Shown here: in pieces, positions 21,709 through 30,875 of the stretch
Layout of the letters: the number at the start of each line of letters is the position of its first letter
Position numbering within the stretch: the stretch's first letter is position 1
IMG/VR virus record: IMGVR_UViG_3300033153_008490
Span: 1 to 52,468 of that record
Source: a virus
DNA length: 52,468 nt
Direction: 5' to 3' (one strand)
Program-made: the position numbers and the translations under genes
Notes under the pieces: model-generated
What the model saw: the letters and a program-made list of their open reading frames with translations, nothing else
Database searches by the model: none
Told to the model about the DNA's origin: nothing

Positions 21709-23412
21709 ATGGATAGAATAGAGTGGGACAAGCACTGGATTGATAGTGTTGATATATATCTTAGAAATAAAGACCTGGCAAGGCTTCGCCCTGTATTAAG
21801 GACATATCTTCACGGAAAGATAGCAGACATAGGATGTGGAGTTAATACAATATACAGTCCTGAAAATGATATAACAGGTGTGGATATAAGCCCAGAATGT
21901 GTCCGAATAATGTCTGAGAGGTATCCGTTTGGGAACTGGGTTGTCGGCGATGTAAGAAATACAGGATTACCAGAAGCTGCTTACGATACGGTGGTCTGCA
22001 GCCACGTACTCGAACACTTCTACGACCAGACACCTATTGTAGAAGAAATGAAACGCATCTGCAAGCCGAATGGAAATATTGTCATAGTTGTGCCAAGAAG
22101 TTCTAAAGGTCCAGATCATGTCCATCCCAAGTGGGGTCCTGCCAGAATAGAAGATAGAATAGCCTGCCATCTCAAAGATGCAGAGTATGTACACCGTGCC
22201 AGAGCACACTGGATAATTACAGGAAAGAGAACATCTACAGTATCTGTAGTTACTATAGCGTGGTCGCCTAACGCTGCCAGGATGAAGGTTATGAAAGAGA
22301 GTGTGCAAAGCTTACACTCAGCAACAAAGTACCCTTATACATGGGTAGTAGTGGATAATGGTTTTGAACAGCAGACCACATTCATAAACTCACTATCTCC
22401 TGATGTTCACATAATAAATAAGAAGTTGCACAATCCGTCACAGTCACGAAACATGGGCGCTTTCGCCACATCAAGCGACTATATAGCATTCGTTGATAAT
22501 GATGTGTTGTTCTACGAAGGGTGGCTCGAAGAAAGCATAGCTATACTTGAACGGTATCCTGATAGGAAGTTTATCGTATCGTTGACAGGTTGTCCTGTTA
22601 TGAGGAGACCTAAACACCAGGCGGGAGAGATTGACGAATATAAGTTATCTAGGTTTTCAGGAAGTCTGTGTTGGGTAATGAAAAGACGCTCATTTTTAGA
22701 AATAGGAAGATGGAATGAGACTGACACTAGCGAGGATGTGGACTACTCAAACAGAGCAAGAGAAGCTGGATACCTGTTTGTGTATCGTGATGGACCTCCA
22801 TATGTAAAGCATCTTGGGCGTCGCAGGACACGCGAAACTGCTGATAGATTTGTAGACGGTGTGTGGAAAAAGCCTAGAGCTTCTTCAAAGTCTGTGGAAG
22901 GGAAGAAGCGGGCAATGCTTGTGCAATATAGCAATAAGTTCAATCTGCGGGTATTCGTGGAAACAGGAACATACAAAGGTGATACCGTAAAGGCTATGCT
23001 TTTGAGTAACCTGTTTACCGGCATATATAGTGTGGATAATGATGTTGTTCGCGCATCTAAGGCTAATCGTAGGTTCAGGTCATTTCCACATATACACTGT
23101 GCACATGGTGACAGTTCCGTATGGATGCCTGAAATACTCAAACAAATTAGCGAACCCACTCTGTTCTGGCTGGATGCCCACGCATCATATGAGCAGGTGC
23201 AAAAGTTGGGCGTTAAGACGCCGCTGCTGGATGAGATAAAAGCAATAGTATCACATAGGACAGATCATGTTATCATTATAGATGATGCTAGATATTACGA
23301 TGGCAGTCTTAAAGACTATCCTGATATCAAACAGATAAAAGAGTTGTTACCGTCAAACTGGCAATGCGAAGTGGATAACGATATTATTAGGTGTCACCAT
23401 GTTCTCAGTTAG
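21709..23412 (+). CDS. Three-domain fusion: methyltransferase - GT2 glycosyltransferase - methyltransferase-like (567 aa)
   Basis: Residues about 35-150 are a class I methyltransferase (IADIGCG, GVDISPE, CSHVLEHFYDQ). Residues about 175-375 are a family 2 glycosyltransferase (SVVTIAWSPN, FVDNDV as the DxD box). Residues about 410-565 are a second Rossmann methyltransferase-like domain (VFVETGTYKGDTVKAM, FWLDAHASY). Such a triple fusion would move a sugar and methylate it, or methylate two sites. The GT2 domain is clearly related to the stand-alone GT at 24110-24775. The gene is AT-richer than flanks. Confidence 0.8.
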   Translation: MDRIEWDKHWIDSVDIYLRNKDLARLRPVLRTYLHGKIADIGCGVNTIYSPENDITGVDISPECVRIMSERYPFGNWVVGDVRNTGLPEAAYDTVVCSHVLEHFYDQTPIVEEMKRICKPNGNIVIVVPRSSKGPDHVHPKWGPARIEDRIACHLKDAEYVHRARAHWIITGKRTSTVSVVTIAWSPNAARMKVMKESVQSLHSATKYPYTWVVVDNGFEQQTTFINSLSPDVHIINKKLHNPSQSRNMGAFATSSDYIAFVDNDVLFYEGWLEESIAILERYPDRKFIVSLTGCPVMRRPKHQAGEIDEYKLSRFSGSLCWVMKRRSFLEIGRWNETDTSEDVDYSNRAREAGYLFVYRDGPPYVKHLGRRRTRETADRFVDGVWKKPRASSKSVEGKKRAMLVQYSNKFNLRVFVETGTYKGDTVKAMLLSNLFTGIYSVDNDVVRASKANRRFRSFPHIHCAHGDSSVWMPEILKQISEPTLFWLDAHASYEQVQKLGVKTPLLDEIKAIVSHRTDHVIIIDDARYYDGSLKDYPDIKQIKELLPSNWQCEVDNDIIRCHHVLS

Positions 23413-24113
23413 GAAGTTTAACGGGAGGTTTGCAAATAAAGTGTTGCTGTATGCGACGCTTAGAGAGCGGGCACACTTCCCCGATAACTATCAATGCGTA
23501 TCATGGGTTGGGCAACAGTTGTTTGGCTTAGACGATCCGCCAAGAGAGGGGGCGTCAGATCAAATAGTGCACTACCCACTCCACAGCGATGGGTATAGCA
23601 AGCAAAAGATGCAGAGACTATTTCAGCCGACCGATAAGGTGAGGCAGTTGGTCTCACCCACGATTGACAATCTGCGCGAGGCAGGGCATACGCTTATTGG
23701 TGTACATCTACGGCGGGGTGACTATGGTACATTTAGGCGGTACAGTGCTCGGTGGTGTTTTATCGCGCCGTGCATTTGGTATGTGGAGTGGCTCAGAGCG
23801 AATCTGCGTCGCTTTCATAAGCCGATTATCATATTGACGAGTGATGAGATTGAGAAGGTGGAGCCTGAGTTTCAAGAGTTTGATATTTGTGACGATGAGG
23901 GGGGCACCTAAGTATGCGCCATACTATGCAGACTATTACGCGCTAACCCAGTGTGATGTTATGCTGATATCGAATAGTACGTTCAGCTTTACCGCATCCA
24001 TGATAAACAAACGAGCGAAGGAGTTCCATCGCCCACGATTAGGTGTACAAAAGTTAATCCCGTACAACCCTTGGGACGCACCGATTGTGTTGAAAGATGA
24101 GCGATACCCATGA
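23399..24113 (+). pseudogene. Fucosyltransferase-like gene (GT11 type) split by a frameshift at a G6 run
   Basis: The first frame (23399-23911) holds GVHLRRGDY, the HxRRxDY motif of alpha-1,2-fucosyltransferases. The rest of the enzyme, including ISNSTFSFTASMIN, continues in another frame to 24113. The two join cleanly if one base is removed from the G run at 23899-23904, giving DDEGAPKYAPYYADYY. The stop TAA follows six bases after the run. It may be a true phase-variable switch, a recent inactivation or a sequence error. The second half has no RBS of its own. It would transfer fucose or a related sugar. Confidence 0.72.
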
Positions 24114-24775
24114 GTGATACGAGTGTAGTACTAATCTCTTGGTCGCCTAACGAATATAGGCGTAAGCTATTACAGCAGTCGTTGGCCTCGATACGCGAGC
24201 ACACTTACATGGATCACACGCTCATCGTCATCGACAATGGGCCGATAGAGCAACGTGAGATTATCAAGGATGCGGAGCCTGATATCCACATTATCAATGA
24301 TATTAATAAAGGGGTTGGTGTCAGTCGTAATCAAGGGGCGCGGTTGACCAAGAGTGAGTTCATTGCGTTTGTTGATAGTGATATTGGATACTTCCCTGAT
24401 TGGCTCGCTAAATGCGTAGACGTGTTGGAAAAGTATCCGGACAGGAAATTGATTGCCAGTGCGGTAAAGAACAAGCCTATGCGATTGCCAAAATATGATA
24501 GGGGTCCGCTAGGTGAGTATCATCTATATGGTCGTTGTGCAGGTATGGCAATGGTAATGCGGAGAAGTGCTTATAATGAGATCGGGCACTTCCACGAATT
24601 GAAGACCAATGTGGGACATCAATTTTGTGCAGCAGCCAAGCGATGTGGGTATATGTTCGTACATCACCCCGAGTGGGCAGGTCGTCATTTAGGCAGGAAG
24701 TCGGCGTATCATTATAAGAAACAACAGTTCTTACCGGAAACCGGTGAGTGGGTTAGTAGAAATAGATTAGCATAA
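24110..24775 (+). CDS. GT2-family glycosyltransferase (221 aa)
   Basis: VVLISWSPNEYRRKLL opens the Rossmann-like nucleotide-binding half; FVDSDIGYF is the DxD metal-binding motif. A later segment HLYGRCAGMAMVMRRSAYNE matches the acceptor-side region of the family. It overlaps the fucosyltransferase remnant by 4 bp. It is a paralogue of the GT domain in the 21709-23412 fusion (shared SWSPN, VIDNG, FVDxD, KYPDRK). The sugar donor and acceptor cannot be told. Confidence 0.85.
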   Translation: MSDTSVVLISWSPNEYRRKLLQQSLASIREHTYMDHTLIVIDNGPIEQREIIKDAEPDIHIINDINKGVGVSRNQGARLTKSEFIAFVDSDIGYFPDWLAKCVDVLEKYPDRKLIASAVKNKPMRLPKYDRGPLGEYHLYGRCAGMAMVMRRSAYNEIGHFHELKTNVGHQFCAAAKRCGYMFVHHPEWAGRHLGRKSAYHYKKQQFLPETGEWVSRNRLA

Positions 24776-24789
24776 CAGGAGAGCAACCA

Positions 24790-25887
24790 ATGACACAAGA
24801 GAAATGGGCACCAGCCACGATTCCCGACTGGGACGGAAAGACCGAAGTTTCAGTAGTCATTCCGTTTTGTAATGAAGGACCCAACGTCGTCTTTACGATT
24901 CAGTCGATTATCGAAGAGTTGACCGGGTTTTGCAAATTTGAAATTCTAGCGATTGATAACCAATCGGATTGGTATATTGATTGCTCGGTCAAGAATGAGC
25001 ATATGCCGTTGATGGATGGCAAGGAACGTAAGTATCCCATTCGGTCACGTGCTTTCTTTGAAGGGCCACCCAACTCAAAGCGTGCCGGTAGTACGATCAG
25101 TACTATGTTCTTCCGTAAAGGTGTGGTTAAGTATCTCAAGTACGACCAGAAGCAAGGCCACTGGAATGCGAAGAATCATGGAATCGCCAACAGTCGGGGT
25201 AAGTATCTCTTCTTTGTGGACGCCCATTGCATTATGGCGAGAGACTCGCTGCGACATATGGTAGAGTTCCTGCGCCACCCGCCGGAGAAGAAGATTGGCG
25301 GTGTCCACGCGTACATCAACTATATGCTGGATTCGCGGTCACTAGAGTACCGCCCACAGAAGGACAAGTTTTTTGGCTACCAATTCTGCACCCACCAACA
25401 GGAAGAGTATTACGAAGGGGGGAAACGGAAATTGCGCTTCCCCACGAAAGCGTATAAGGTCTGTGTTATGAGTACATGTGGCATGATGTGTCCGAGGACG
25501 GTGGTACAGGAGTTGGGCGGTTGGCACCCTGAGTTCGGTATCTACTGCGGTGGTGAAGGGTATATGAACTTTAAGCAAAGCGTTTGTGGCTATCATCACT
25601 GGATCGAGCCAAAAGCCGTTTGCTGGCATTGGGCGGAAAAGCGGGGCTATATCTGGAACCATCGTGATTACGTGCGGAATGAGCAGATTGCAGCTTTCGT
25701 CTGTGGTGGGGAACGAGCGTTGCAGTTTTGCGTAAAGGGTCGCGGGGGTAATCAAGGGTTGATTGATCTGGCTGACGACGTGCGCGAAAAGTGTACCCCG
25801 GAACGAGAGTTTATAGCGGAGAGACAATTGGAAGACCTAGAGTCCTACTTTGACCGCTGGGTTGCAACCCCTGGAGTATGGAAATGA
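24790..25887 (+). CDS. Glycosyltransferase with DxH motif, polypeptide GalNAc-transferase-like (365 aa)
   Basis: CAGGAGAGC precedes the ATG. EVSVVIPFCNEGPNVVFTIQ starts the GT-A fold. KYLFFVDAHCIMARDSL holds a DAH motif in place of DxD. Later CGGEGYMNFKQSVCGYHHW resembles the WGGEN and following CGG segments of GT27 polypeptide GalNAc-transferases, which use DxH. GT2 and GT27 are related, so this is suggestive. A similar DAHC enzyme is encoded at 44863-45888. The mucin-like virion proteins nearby are candidate substrates. Confidence 0.72.
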   Translation: MTQEKWAPATIPDWDGKTEVSVVIPFCNEGPNVVFTIQSIIEELTGFCKFEILAIDNQSDWYIDCSVKNEHMPLMDGKERKYPIRSRAFFEGPPNSKRAGSTISTMFFRKGVVKYLKYDQKQGHWNAKNHGIANSRGKYLFFVDAHCIMARDSLRHMVEFLRHPPEKKIGGVHAYINYMLDSRSLEYRPQKDKFFGYQFCTHQQEEYYEGGKRKLRFPTKAYKVCVMSTCGMMCPRTVVQELGGWHPEFGIYCGGEGYMNFKQSVCGYHHWIEPKAVCWHWAEKRGYIWNHRDYVRNEQIAAFVCGGERALQFCVKGRGGNQGLIDLADDVREKCTPEREFIAERQLEDLESYFDRWVATPGVWK

Positions 25888-26072
25888 TTATCACCTCCAT
25901 AGACAACGAGTCCACTGTAACGGGGAGTAGTGAGTACGGTGGGGAGGCTGTGCTCAACGTCAAGGAGGCGGCTAACACAGCCCTATTGCAGGAGATATTA
26001 CACTCGCTTAACAAAATTGAATATCATCTGTCGCTGATGACGGATGCAGATTTGGAAAAAGGAGCCCTATAA
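25884..26072 (+). CDS. Small helical protein common before tail genes (62 aa)
   Basis: GGAG lies 7 bases before the ATG at 25884, overlapping the glycosyltransferase stop by 4 bp. The C-terminal motif (EILHSLNKIEYHLSLMTDAD, then LEKG) recurs in short phage proteins near virion genes: a helix with a HLxxxTD end. Function unknown. It ends one base into the next start. Confidence 0.6.
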   Translation: MIITSIDNESTVTGSSEYGGEAVLNVKEAANTALLQEILHSLNKIEYHLSLMTDADLEKGAL

Positions 26073-26626
26073 TGCCTACTATCAATGATGCCAATGGACA
26101 ACCGGCGACCATAAGCAGTGAAGGTCGTTTAGCAATCGACGGGGTGGCCCAATCTCCCGCCCTGCACAACAATGCTCGTCATGGTGACACGTTCTCCATC
26201 CTGGTAGACGTGACGACGGCCTCAACTGACGATGATTTCTTCTACCTGCTCAATAACGAGGACGAAGATATTATCATCTACCGCATTGAAGGGTGGTGTG
26301 ATGATGCGAGTCAAGAGATTAAGATTCTGCTCGGTGCATCAGATGCGGGTACGGCAGCAGGCGATACGCTAACGCCAGTGGCTATGAACGCAGGGAGTGG
26401 GGTAGTGCCGGATATCACCTGTACGCAGGACGCAACGGATCTGGCGATTACGGGTGGTAGTGCAATATCGCTATTGAAGTTCAACGCAGTGGCACTACAG
26501 CCGGGCATGTGGAACTACTCAGAAGGCATTGTGTTGCCTAAGAACAAACGGCTTCACATGGAAGCGGCGTTGGCCGGGCTTATCAACCTGAATATCTACT
26601 TCTACTTCGATCATACGACTGAATGA
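26072..26626 (+). CDS. Probable virion protein (184 aa)
   Basis: AAAGGAG precedes the ATG. The protein is beta-rich with few charges and two cysteines. Segments such as FSILVDVTTASTDDDFFYLL and MWNYSEGIVLPKNKRLHME fit a jelly-roll domain. It belongs to a block of virion-like genes with similar composition. Specific role unknown. Confidence 0.6.
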   Translation: MPTINDANGQPATISSEGRLAIDGVAQSPALHNNARHGDTFSILVDVTTASTDDDFFYLLNNEDEDIIIYRIEGWCDDASQEIKILLGASDAGTAAGDTLTPVAMNAGSGVVPDITCTQDATDLAITGGSAISLLKFNAVALQPGMWNYSEGIVLPKNKRLHMEAALAGLINLNIYFYFDHTTE

Positions 26627-26643
26627 CAGCTTGAGGCCCTACA

Positions 26644-27741
26644 ATGATTAAACATATGATCGCTGGTCCTAGTGGACTACCCACCGCTGTGGTGGATGGT
26701 GTTGAGCCTAACTCACTCGTCGTGGCGACGCGCCCGCTGAAAGAGTTTAACAGCACGACCATCTTTTTCACTAATGAAACGCATGGTGCGGCCTTAAACG
26801 TAGATGCGACAGCCGGCGGTAACGCGGACGAAATCCACGATGGGACGGATAATCCCTATTGGACAGGTTCGACGATTAGCGGAACATGGACGTTTGATGA
26901 CGCGACGTATAATCATACGGGGGGCGGCGCAAAATCAGTAGACGCAAGTGCAACAACCGGTGGCGATGAAGCGTTGTTTACGCGGGGCGTACCCATGGAC
27001 ATCAGCGGCTACGTCTCTCTATCCGGGTGGATCTACATTACCAAATGGGGCGCTACGGGTACGAAGCATGTGGAAGTGCGCGCTAGACTCGCCGGTGTCA
27101 ATGTGGGCACGGCAGTTAACATTGATGATTATGTGGATACGGGAACGCTGGGCGCGTGGTTGAAGTTTGTCATTCCGAAGGGAGCTTTAGGACTGGGCAC
27201 ACAAACCATTGACGAGTTGGTCGTCCACACGGTTAATGCGGGGGGCGTATCGCCTGACTACTATCTGGATGACCTACAATGGGAAGAGACAGGATCGCCT
27301 TTAATTTATTATGTTAGGCCAGCCCACGACACGTTGTTGTATGTTACTAAGATGAATATCTTCTACGCCGATGCGTATACGGGGATTATCACTGTAGCGG
27401 GGGCGACAGAGAACGCTACCATGCCGAGCATTCCGTATGACGGGTTTCTCAATGTTAGTGCGCTCAGCGCCGGTGTTGTCTACCAGAGACATGCTGGGAG
27501 TAAGGTGCTTGTTAGCTTTCCCATTAAACAGCAAGGTGATCTAATGTCTTTCAACGGTGCGGCGATGACGGGATATGGCTCGGATGGGGTCAACTCTTGG
27601 GTCTCTACGATGGTGGCCTATGATACGCCTATTATTTTGAGGCCAGAGAATGATGACTATATGTCGTTAACCTTGTCTGATGATCTGTCCGGCCTGCTTG
27701 ATCTGAAAGTCAGCATTGGCGGCTATGTGGAGCAAAGGTAA
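26644..27741 (+). CDS. Probable virion protein with beta-sandwich domain (365 aa)
   Basis: The middle of the protein (SGYVSLSGWIYITKWGATGT, then DYYLDDLQWEE) looks like a carbohydrate-binding or concanavalin-like beta-sandwich. The last 130 residues form a second beta-rich domain. No catalytic motif is seen. Position among tail genes suggests a virion or receptor-binding protein. Family not recognised. Confidence 0.6.
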   Translation: MIKHMIAGPSGLPTAVVDGVEPNSLVVATRPLKEFNSTTIFFTNETHGAALNVDATAGGNADEIHDGTDNPYWTGSTISGTWTFDDATYNHTGGGAKSVDASATTGGDEALFTRGVPMDISGYVSLSGWIYITKWGATGTKHVEVRARLAGVNVGTAVNIDDYVDTGTLGAWLKFVIPKGALGLGTQTIDELVVHTVNAGGVSPDYYLDDLQWEETGSPLIYYVRPAHDTLLYVTKMNIFYADAYTGIITVAGATENATMPSIPYDGFLNVSALSAGVVYQRHAGSKVLVSFPIKQQGDLMSFNGAAMTGYGSDGVNSWVSTMVAYDTPIILRPENDDYMSLTLSDDLSGLLDLKVSIGGYVEQR

Positions 27742-27772
27742 ATAACAGTTAGCAATAATAGGAGTTTAGATT

Positions 27773-28054
27773 ATGGCCATTACGTGGAAGATTGATACTA
27801 CTAATGTGAATGTGAGCAGTGGACGAGCGACCATCAACTTTACACGAACGGACACGGAGAGTGCGCTTGCGCCCCAGAATTATCGGTTCCAAAATACGCC
27901 CATCGACTCGGGGCCGGAACGAGCGGCGCTACTCAACACAGTGAAAGGAAAGGTAGAAGAGGATGCCGACCACGATGCGGCGGTAGATGCGGTCATTACC
28001 GATTTGGAGCAGACGGGAATTAGTCATTTGGAAGCGTGGGAAGCAACACGCTAA
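27773..28054 (+). CDS. Small hypothetical protein (93 aa)
   Basis: An AATAGGAG site precedes the ATG. The first half is beta-rich (MAITWKIDTTNVNVSSGRA); the second half is acidic and helical. The opening pattern, aITWkIdttnv, recurs in short phage proteins of tail modules. Function unknown. Confidence 0.55.
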   Translation: MAITWKIDTTNVNVSSGRATINFTRTDTESALAPQNYRFQNTPIDSGPERAALLNTVKGKVEEDADHDAAVDAVITDLEQTGISHLEAWEATR

Positions 28055-28072
28055 TAGAAAGGATGGTGTACC

Positions 28073-28492
28073 ATCGCTAATACAGGATATGATTATGGAG
28101 CATGGGCATTTGTGCAGGATGATGGTGGGACCGATTGGGATGCGGATGCACTGGCTGATAACGCCACCGAGACGAGTAATACAGCTATCTCACTGGACAA
28201 GAAAGCGGCGTGTATCATCGGCCTGTTTGTCTTGGAAGACACGGGCGCGATTGATGGTGTGGTGACAGTGTACGTATTGGGTGATGGTGCGGGTGTTGCG
28301 TATGAAGAGACGACGATAGGCAGTCCATATAGTTTTACCTTTACGCCTACTGCCTCAGACACAACGTATATCCAGTTCTCCATCGATCCGAGGCACTATG
28401 ACAACTTCAAGATTGCGGTGAAAAATGAAAGCGGTCAGTCGCTGGCCGTCTCGATCAAATACAAGACCGCTGATATCCCGGTTGCGAGTTAA
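28073..28492 (+). CDS. Probable virion protein, possible AUC start (139 aa)
   Basis: GAAAGGATGG is correctly placed for the ATC codon at 28073. From there the frame reads ANTGYDYGAWAFVQDDGG without a break. The first normal start is GTG at 28112, thirteen codons later, with no RBS. I therefore think translation begins at AUC or that the ATG was mutated. The product is beta-rich (FTFTPTASDTTYIQFSIDP) and fits the virion block. Confidence 0.55.
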   Translation: MANTGYDYGAWAFVQDDGGTDWDADALADNATETSNTAISLDKKAACIIGLFVLEDTGAIDGVVTVYVLGDGAGVAYEETTIGSPYSFTFTPTASDTTYIQFSIDPRHYDNFKIAVKNESGQSLAVSIKYKTADIPVAS

Positions 28493-28495
28493 CCT

Positions 28496-30865
28496 ATGAT
28501 TCTCAAGCCACCTAAAGGAGCTTTGCCAGTTCGCGGCCATTGGTCTATGGACGGTTGTACCGGTCTATGGTTGATGAATGAGGGTGGTGGGAATACTGTT
28601 GCTGACCTGAGCGGGAATGGGAACCATCTATCGTTTGTGAATCCCCCGACGTGGGTAGCAAGTCAGTATGGTCCTGCTTTAGATTTTAATGGCAGTACCA
28701 ACTATATAAATACGACAGGACCAGTTGCACAAGCACCACTCGGAAACTTCACATTGTGTTCGTGGTTGCGTCCAGATACGCTTTCTGCTGATGACTGTGC
28801 AATTATTTTCTATGGCACAGATGATCTTGCATTCCTGCCAAACGACAATGCGGACGGCAATGGCGGATATCGCGTGTTCTGGCGTGACCGTGGCAGCAAC
28901 GTCGTTCTTGAGAATCCAGGACCGGATTTGTCCGGCTTATGGATTCACATGTGTTTCACGCGAGAAGACGACACGTTCACTTCATACCGCAACGGCGTTC
29001 AGGTGGATCAAGATACTTTAGGTGCCGGAACAGAAGGACCATTTACGGGGTTTCGTGTTGGGAGCTTTGAAGGGAATCAGTACTTCGACGGAACTATCAG
29101 TGATGTTGCTGTGTGGAATCGGGCCCTCATCCCCACTGAAATCACTAGCCTCTACGCTAACCCGTATCAGATGTTTGAGAACGATCCGATTGAGTTATGG
29201 ACGGCGGCGAGCGGCGGTGGGGCTGCTGCAAGTACCTACAGTCGTGGTGATTATGCGGGACTTCCGGCAGATGATACGACTCTTGAAAACGTGTTTACGG
29301 CGGGTGAAGTTGCCCAAGTTGGAGCTGATGATGGGGATAGGGTCGCCCAAACAGCAACGTCTGAATACGCAATATTCCAATTCCGTGATGATATTGGCGC
29401 GAATCTCTACGTTGATGCGACGTGGGACGGTCAAAGTGATTTAGCACCTTCAACCACAACTGTATATCTGCAAGTCTATAATCAAAACACAACTACGTGG
29501 GAGACAGTAGACAGTAATTCCGCTGCGGCAGCGAATACAGACTTCACGCTAGGCGGGTTTAAGAAGAACACCACTGATTACATAGATGGTGCGAATTATA
29601 TAGCATTTCGCATCTATCAGGATGACGACCAAGACGGCGGCATATCGTTAAAGACCGATTACTGGGATGTCTACACTTCGGCAACGACGAGTACAACATC
29701 CACCACCACGACGACTTCAACGACTACAACAACTTCGACTACGACAACTTCATCTACCACAACGAGTACAACTTCCAGTACCAGCTCTACTGCTAGTACA
29801 ACTTCGTCAACGAGTTCGACTACTTCTACGACGAGTTCTACCACTTCTACCACGAGTTCCACATCATCTACAGCGAGCACAACATCAAGTACGTCTAGCA
29901 CCACTTCTACGACGAGCAGTACATCTAGCACTGCCAGCACAACCTCTAGTACGTCCAGCTCAACCTCTAGTACCGCCAGTACCACATCGAGCACAAGTTC
30001 TAGCACGTCCAGCACCGCGAGTACTACGTCTAGCACAACAAGCTCATCATCCAGTACGGCAAGTACGAGTACATCCTCTAGTACTAGTAGCACAGCGAGC
30101 ACTAGTACGACTTCCAGTACGACCAGTTCATCTAGCACCGCTTCCACTTCCTCGTCGTCATCCAGTACTACATCTTCGGCAACATCGTCCAGCACCAGCA
30201 GTACTACGTCATCATCTTCATCCACGGCGTCTACTAGTAGCACATCCTCGTCCACATCATCTTCGTCCAGTACGGCAAGTACGTCCAGTACTAGCAGTTC
30301 CACCAGCTCAACCGCGTCCACATCAAGCACTTCGTCCTCCAGCAGTAGTACCGCATCTACGTCAAGTACCAGTTCATCTACCAGTAGTTCAAGTAGTACA
30401 GCTAGCACATCCAGTACCAGTACCGCCACATCGTCCAGCACTTCGTCCAGTACAACCTCCTCCACCACGACAACGGGTGCGCCTGTCACCTACGCAAAGG
30501 AGATATGGCATAACATGGAAACGGATACAACATTATACGCATGTCGATTTACTGAAGCGGGGGATGTCTTCTTAGCAGACGGCTCATCGTCGGAAGAGTG
30601 GGGTACGGGGGGACACACCTCCGATGACTATGCCGTAGCGATGGCCGAAGTGGATGATAGTGGGTATTACCATGCTCGGTTTGACGCAGAGGGTAATATT
30701 TCCGACGGCCTCTACAACGTTGTCATATATAAACAAGTGGGTCTATATCCGAAAGATGCTGACCCATCGGTAGGACAAGGGGAGATAGATTGGCGCGACG
30801 GGGAAGAGTTTACAAAAGGCGTGCTCCATGCCGATCTCAAACAGCGCACAGGACCGTGGATATAG
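28496..30865 (+). CDS. LamG-domain virion protein with 265-residue mucin-like Ser/Thr linker (789 aa)
   Basis: Residues about 15-220 are a concanavalin-A-like LamG/Laminin_G_3 domain (YGPALDFNGSTNYI, FTLCSWLRPD, then GTISDVAVWNRAL), which binds sugars. Residues about 240-395 are a second beta-rich domain. Residues about 395-660 are almost pure Ser and Thr with periodic Ala. The C-terminal 125 residues (EIWHNMETDTTLYACRF, GLYNVVIYKQ) match a small domain common in phage tail genes. The linker may be O-glycosylated. It is a likely surface adhesin of the virion. Confidence 0.75.
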   Translation: MILKPPKGALPVRGHWSMDGCTGLWLMNEGGGNTVADLSGNGNHLSFVNPPTWVASQYGPALDFNGSTNYINTTGPVAQAPLGNFTLCSWLRPDTLSADDCAIIFYGTDDLAFLPNDNADGNGGYRVFWRDRGSNVVLENPGPDLSGLWIHMCFTREDDTFTSYRNGVQVDQDTLGAGTEGPFTGFRVGSFEGNQYFDGTISDVAVWNRALIPTEITSLYANPYQMFENDPIELWTAASGGGAAASTYSRGDYAGLPADDTTLENVFTAGEVAQVGADDGDRVAQTATSEYAIFQFRDDIGANLYVDATWDGQSDLAPSTTTVYLQVYNQNTTTWETVDSNSAAAANTDFTLGGFKKNTTDYIDGANYIAFRIYQDDDQDGGISLKTDYWDVYTSATTSTTSTTTTTSTTTTTSTTTTSSTTTSTTSSTSSTASTTSSTSSTTSTTSSTTSTTSSTSSTASTTSSTSSTTSTTSSTSSTASTTSSTSSSTSSTASTTSSTSSSTSSTASTTSSTTSSSSSTASTSTSSSTSSTASTSTTSSTTSSSSTASTSSSSSSTTSSATSSSTSSTTSSSSSTASTSSTSSSTSSSSSTASTSSTSSSTSSTASTSSTSSSSSSTASTSSTSSSTSSSSSTASTSSTSTATSSSTSSSTTSSTTTTGAPVTYAKEIWHNMETDTTLYACRFTEAGDVFLADGSSSEEWGTGGHTSDDYAVAMAEVDDSGYYHARFDAEGNISDGLYNVVIYKQVGLYPKDADPSVGQGEIDWRDGEEFTKGVLHADLKQRTGPWI
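29680..30474 (+). repeat. Low-complexity tract coding for Ser/Thr linker
   Basis: AGY, TCN and ACN codons dominate for about 795 bp. There is no fixed DNA period and synonymous codons vary freely, so protein composition is conserved rather than DNA sequence. The reverse strand is open in long frames because of this bias. Confidence 0.8.
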
Positions 30866-30875
30866 GTAGCAACTA

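Noticed and set aside
29671-30489. Long leftward frame of 272 codons opposite the Ser/Thr linker
   Set aside because: Pure Val/Leu/Asp/Glu composition comes from reverse-complemented Ser and Thr codons. There is no RBS and no domain.
29667-30575. Rightward 302-codon frame in the Ser/Thr region
   Set aside because: It is a shifted reading of the linker codons, rich in Arg, Leu and Pro, with no start signal.
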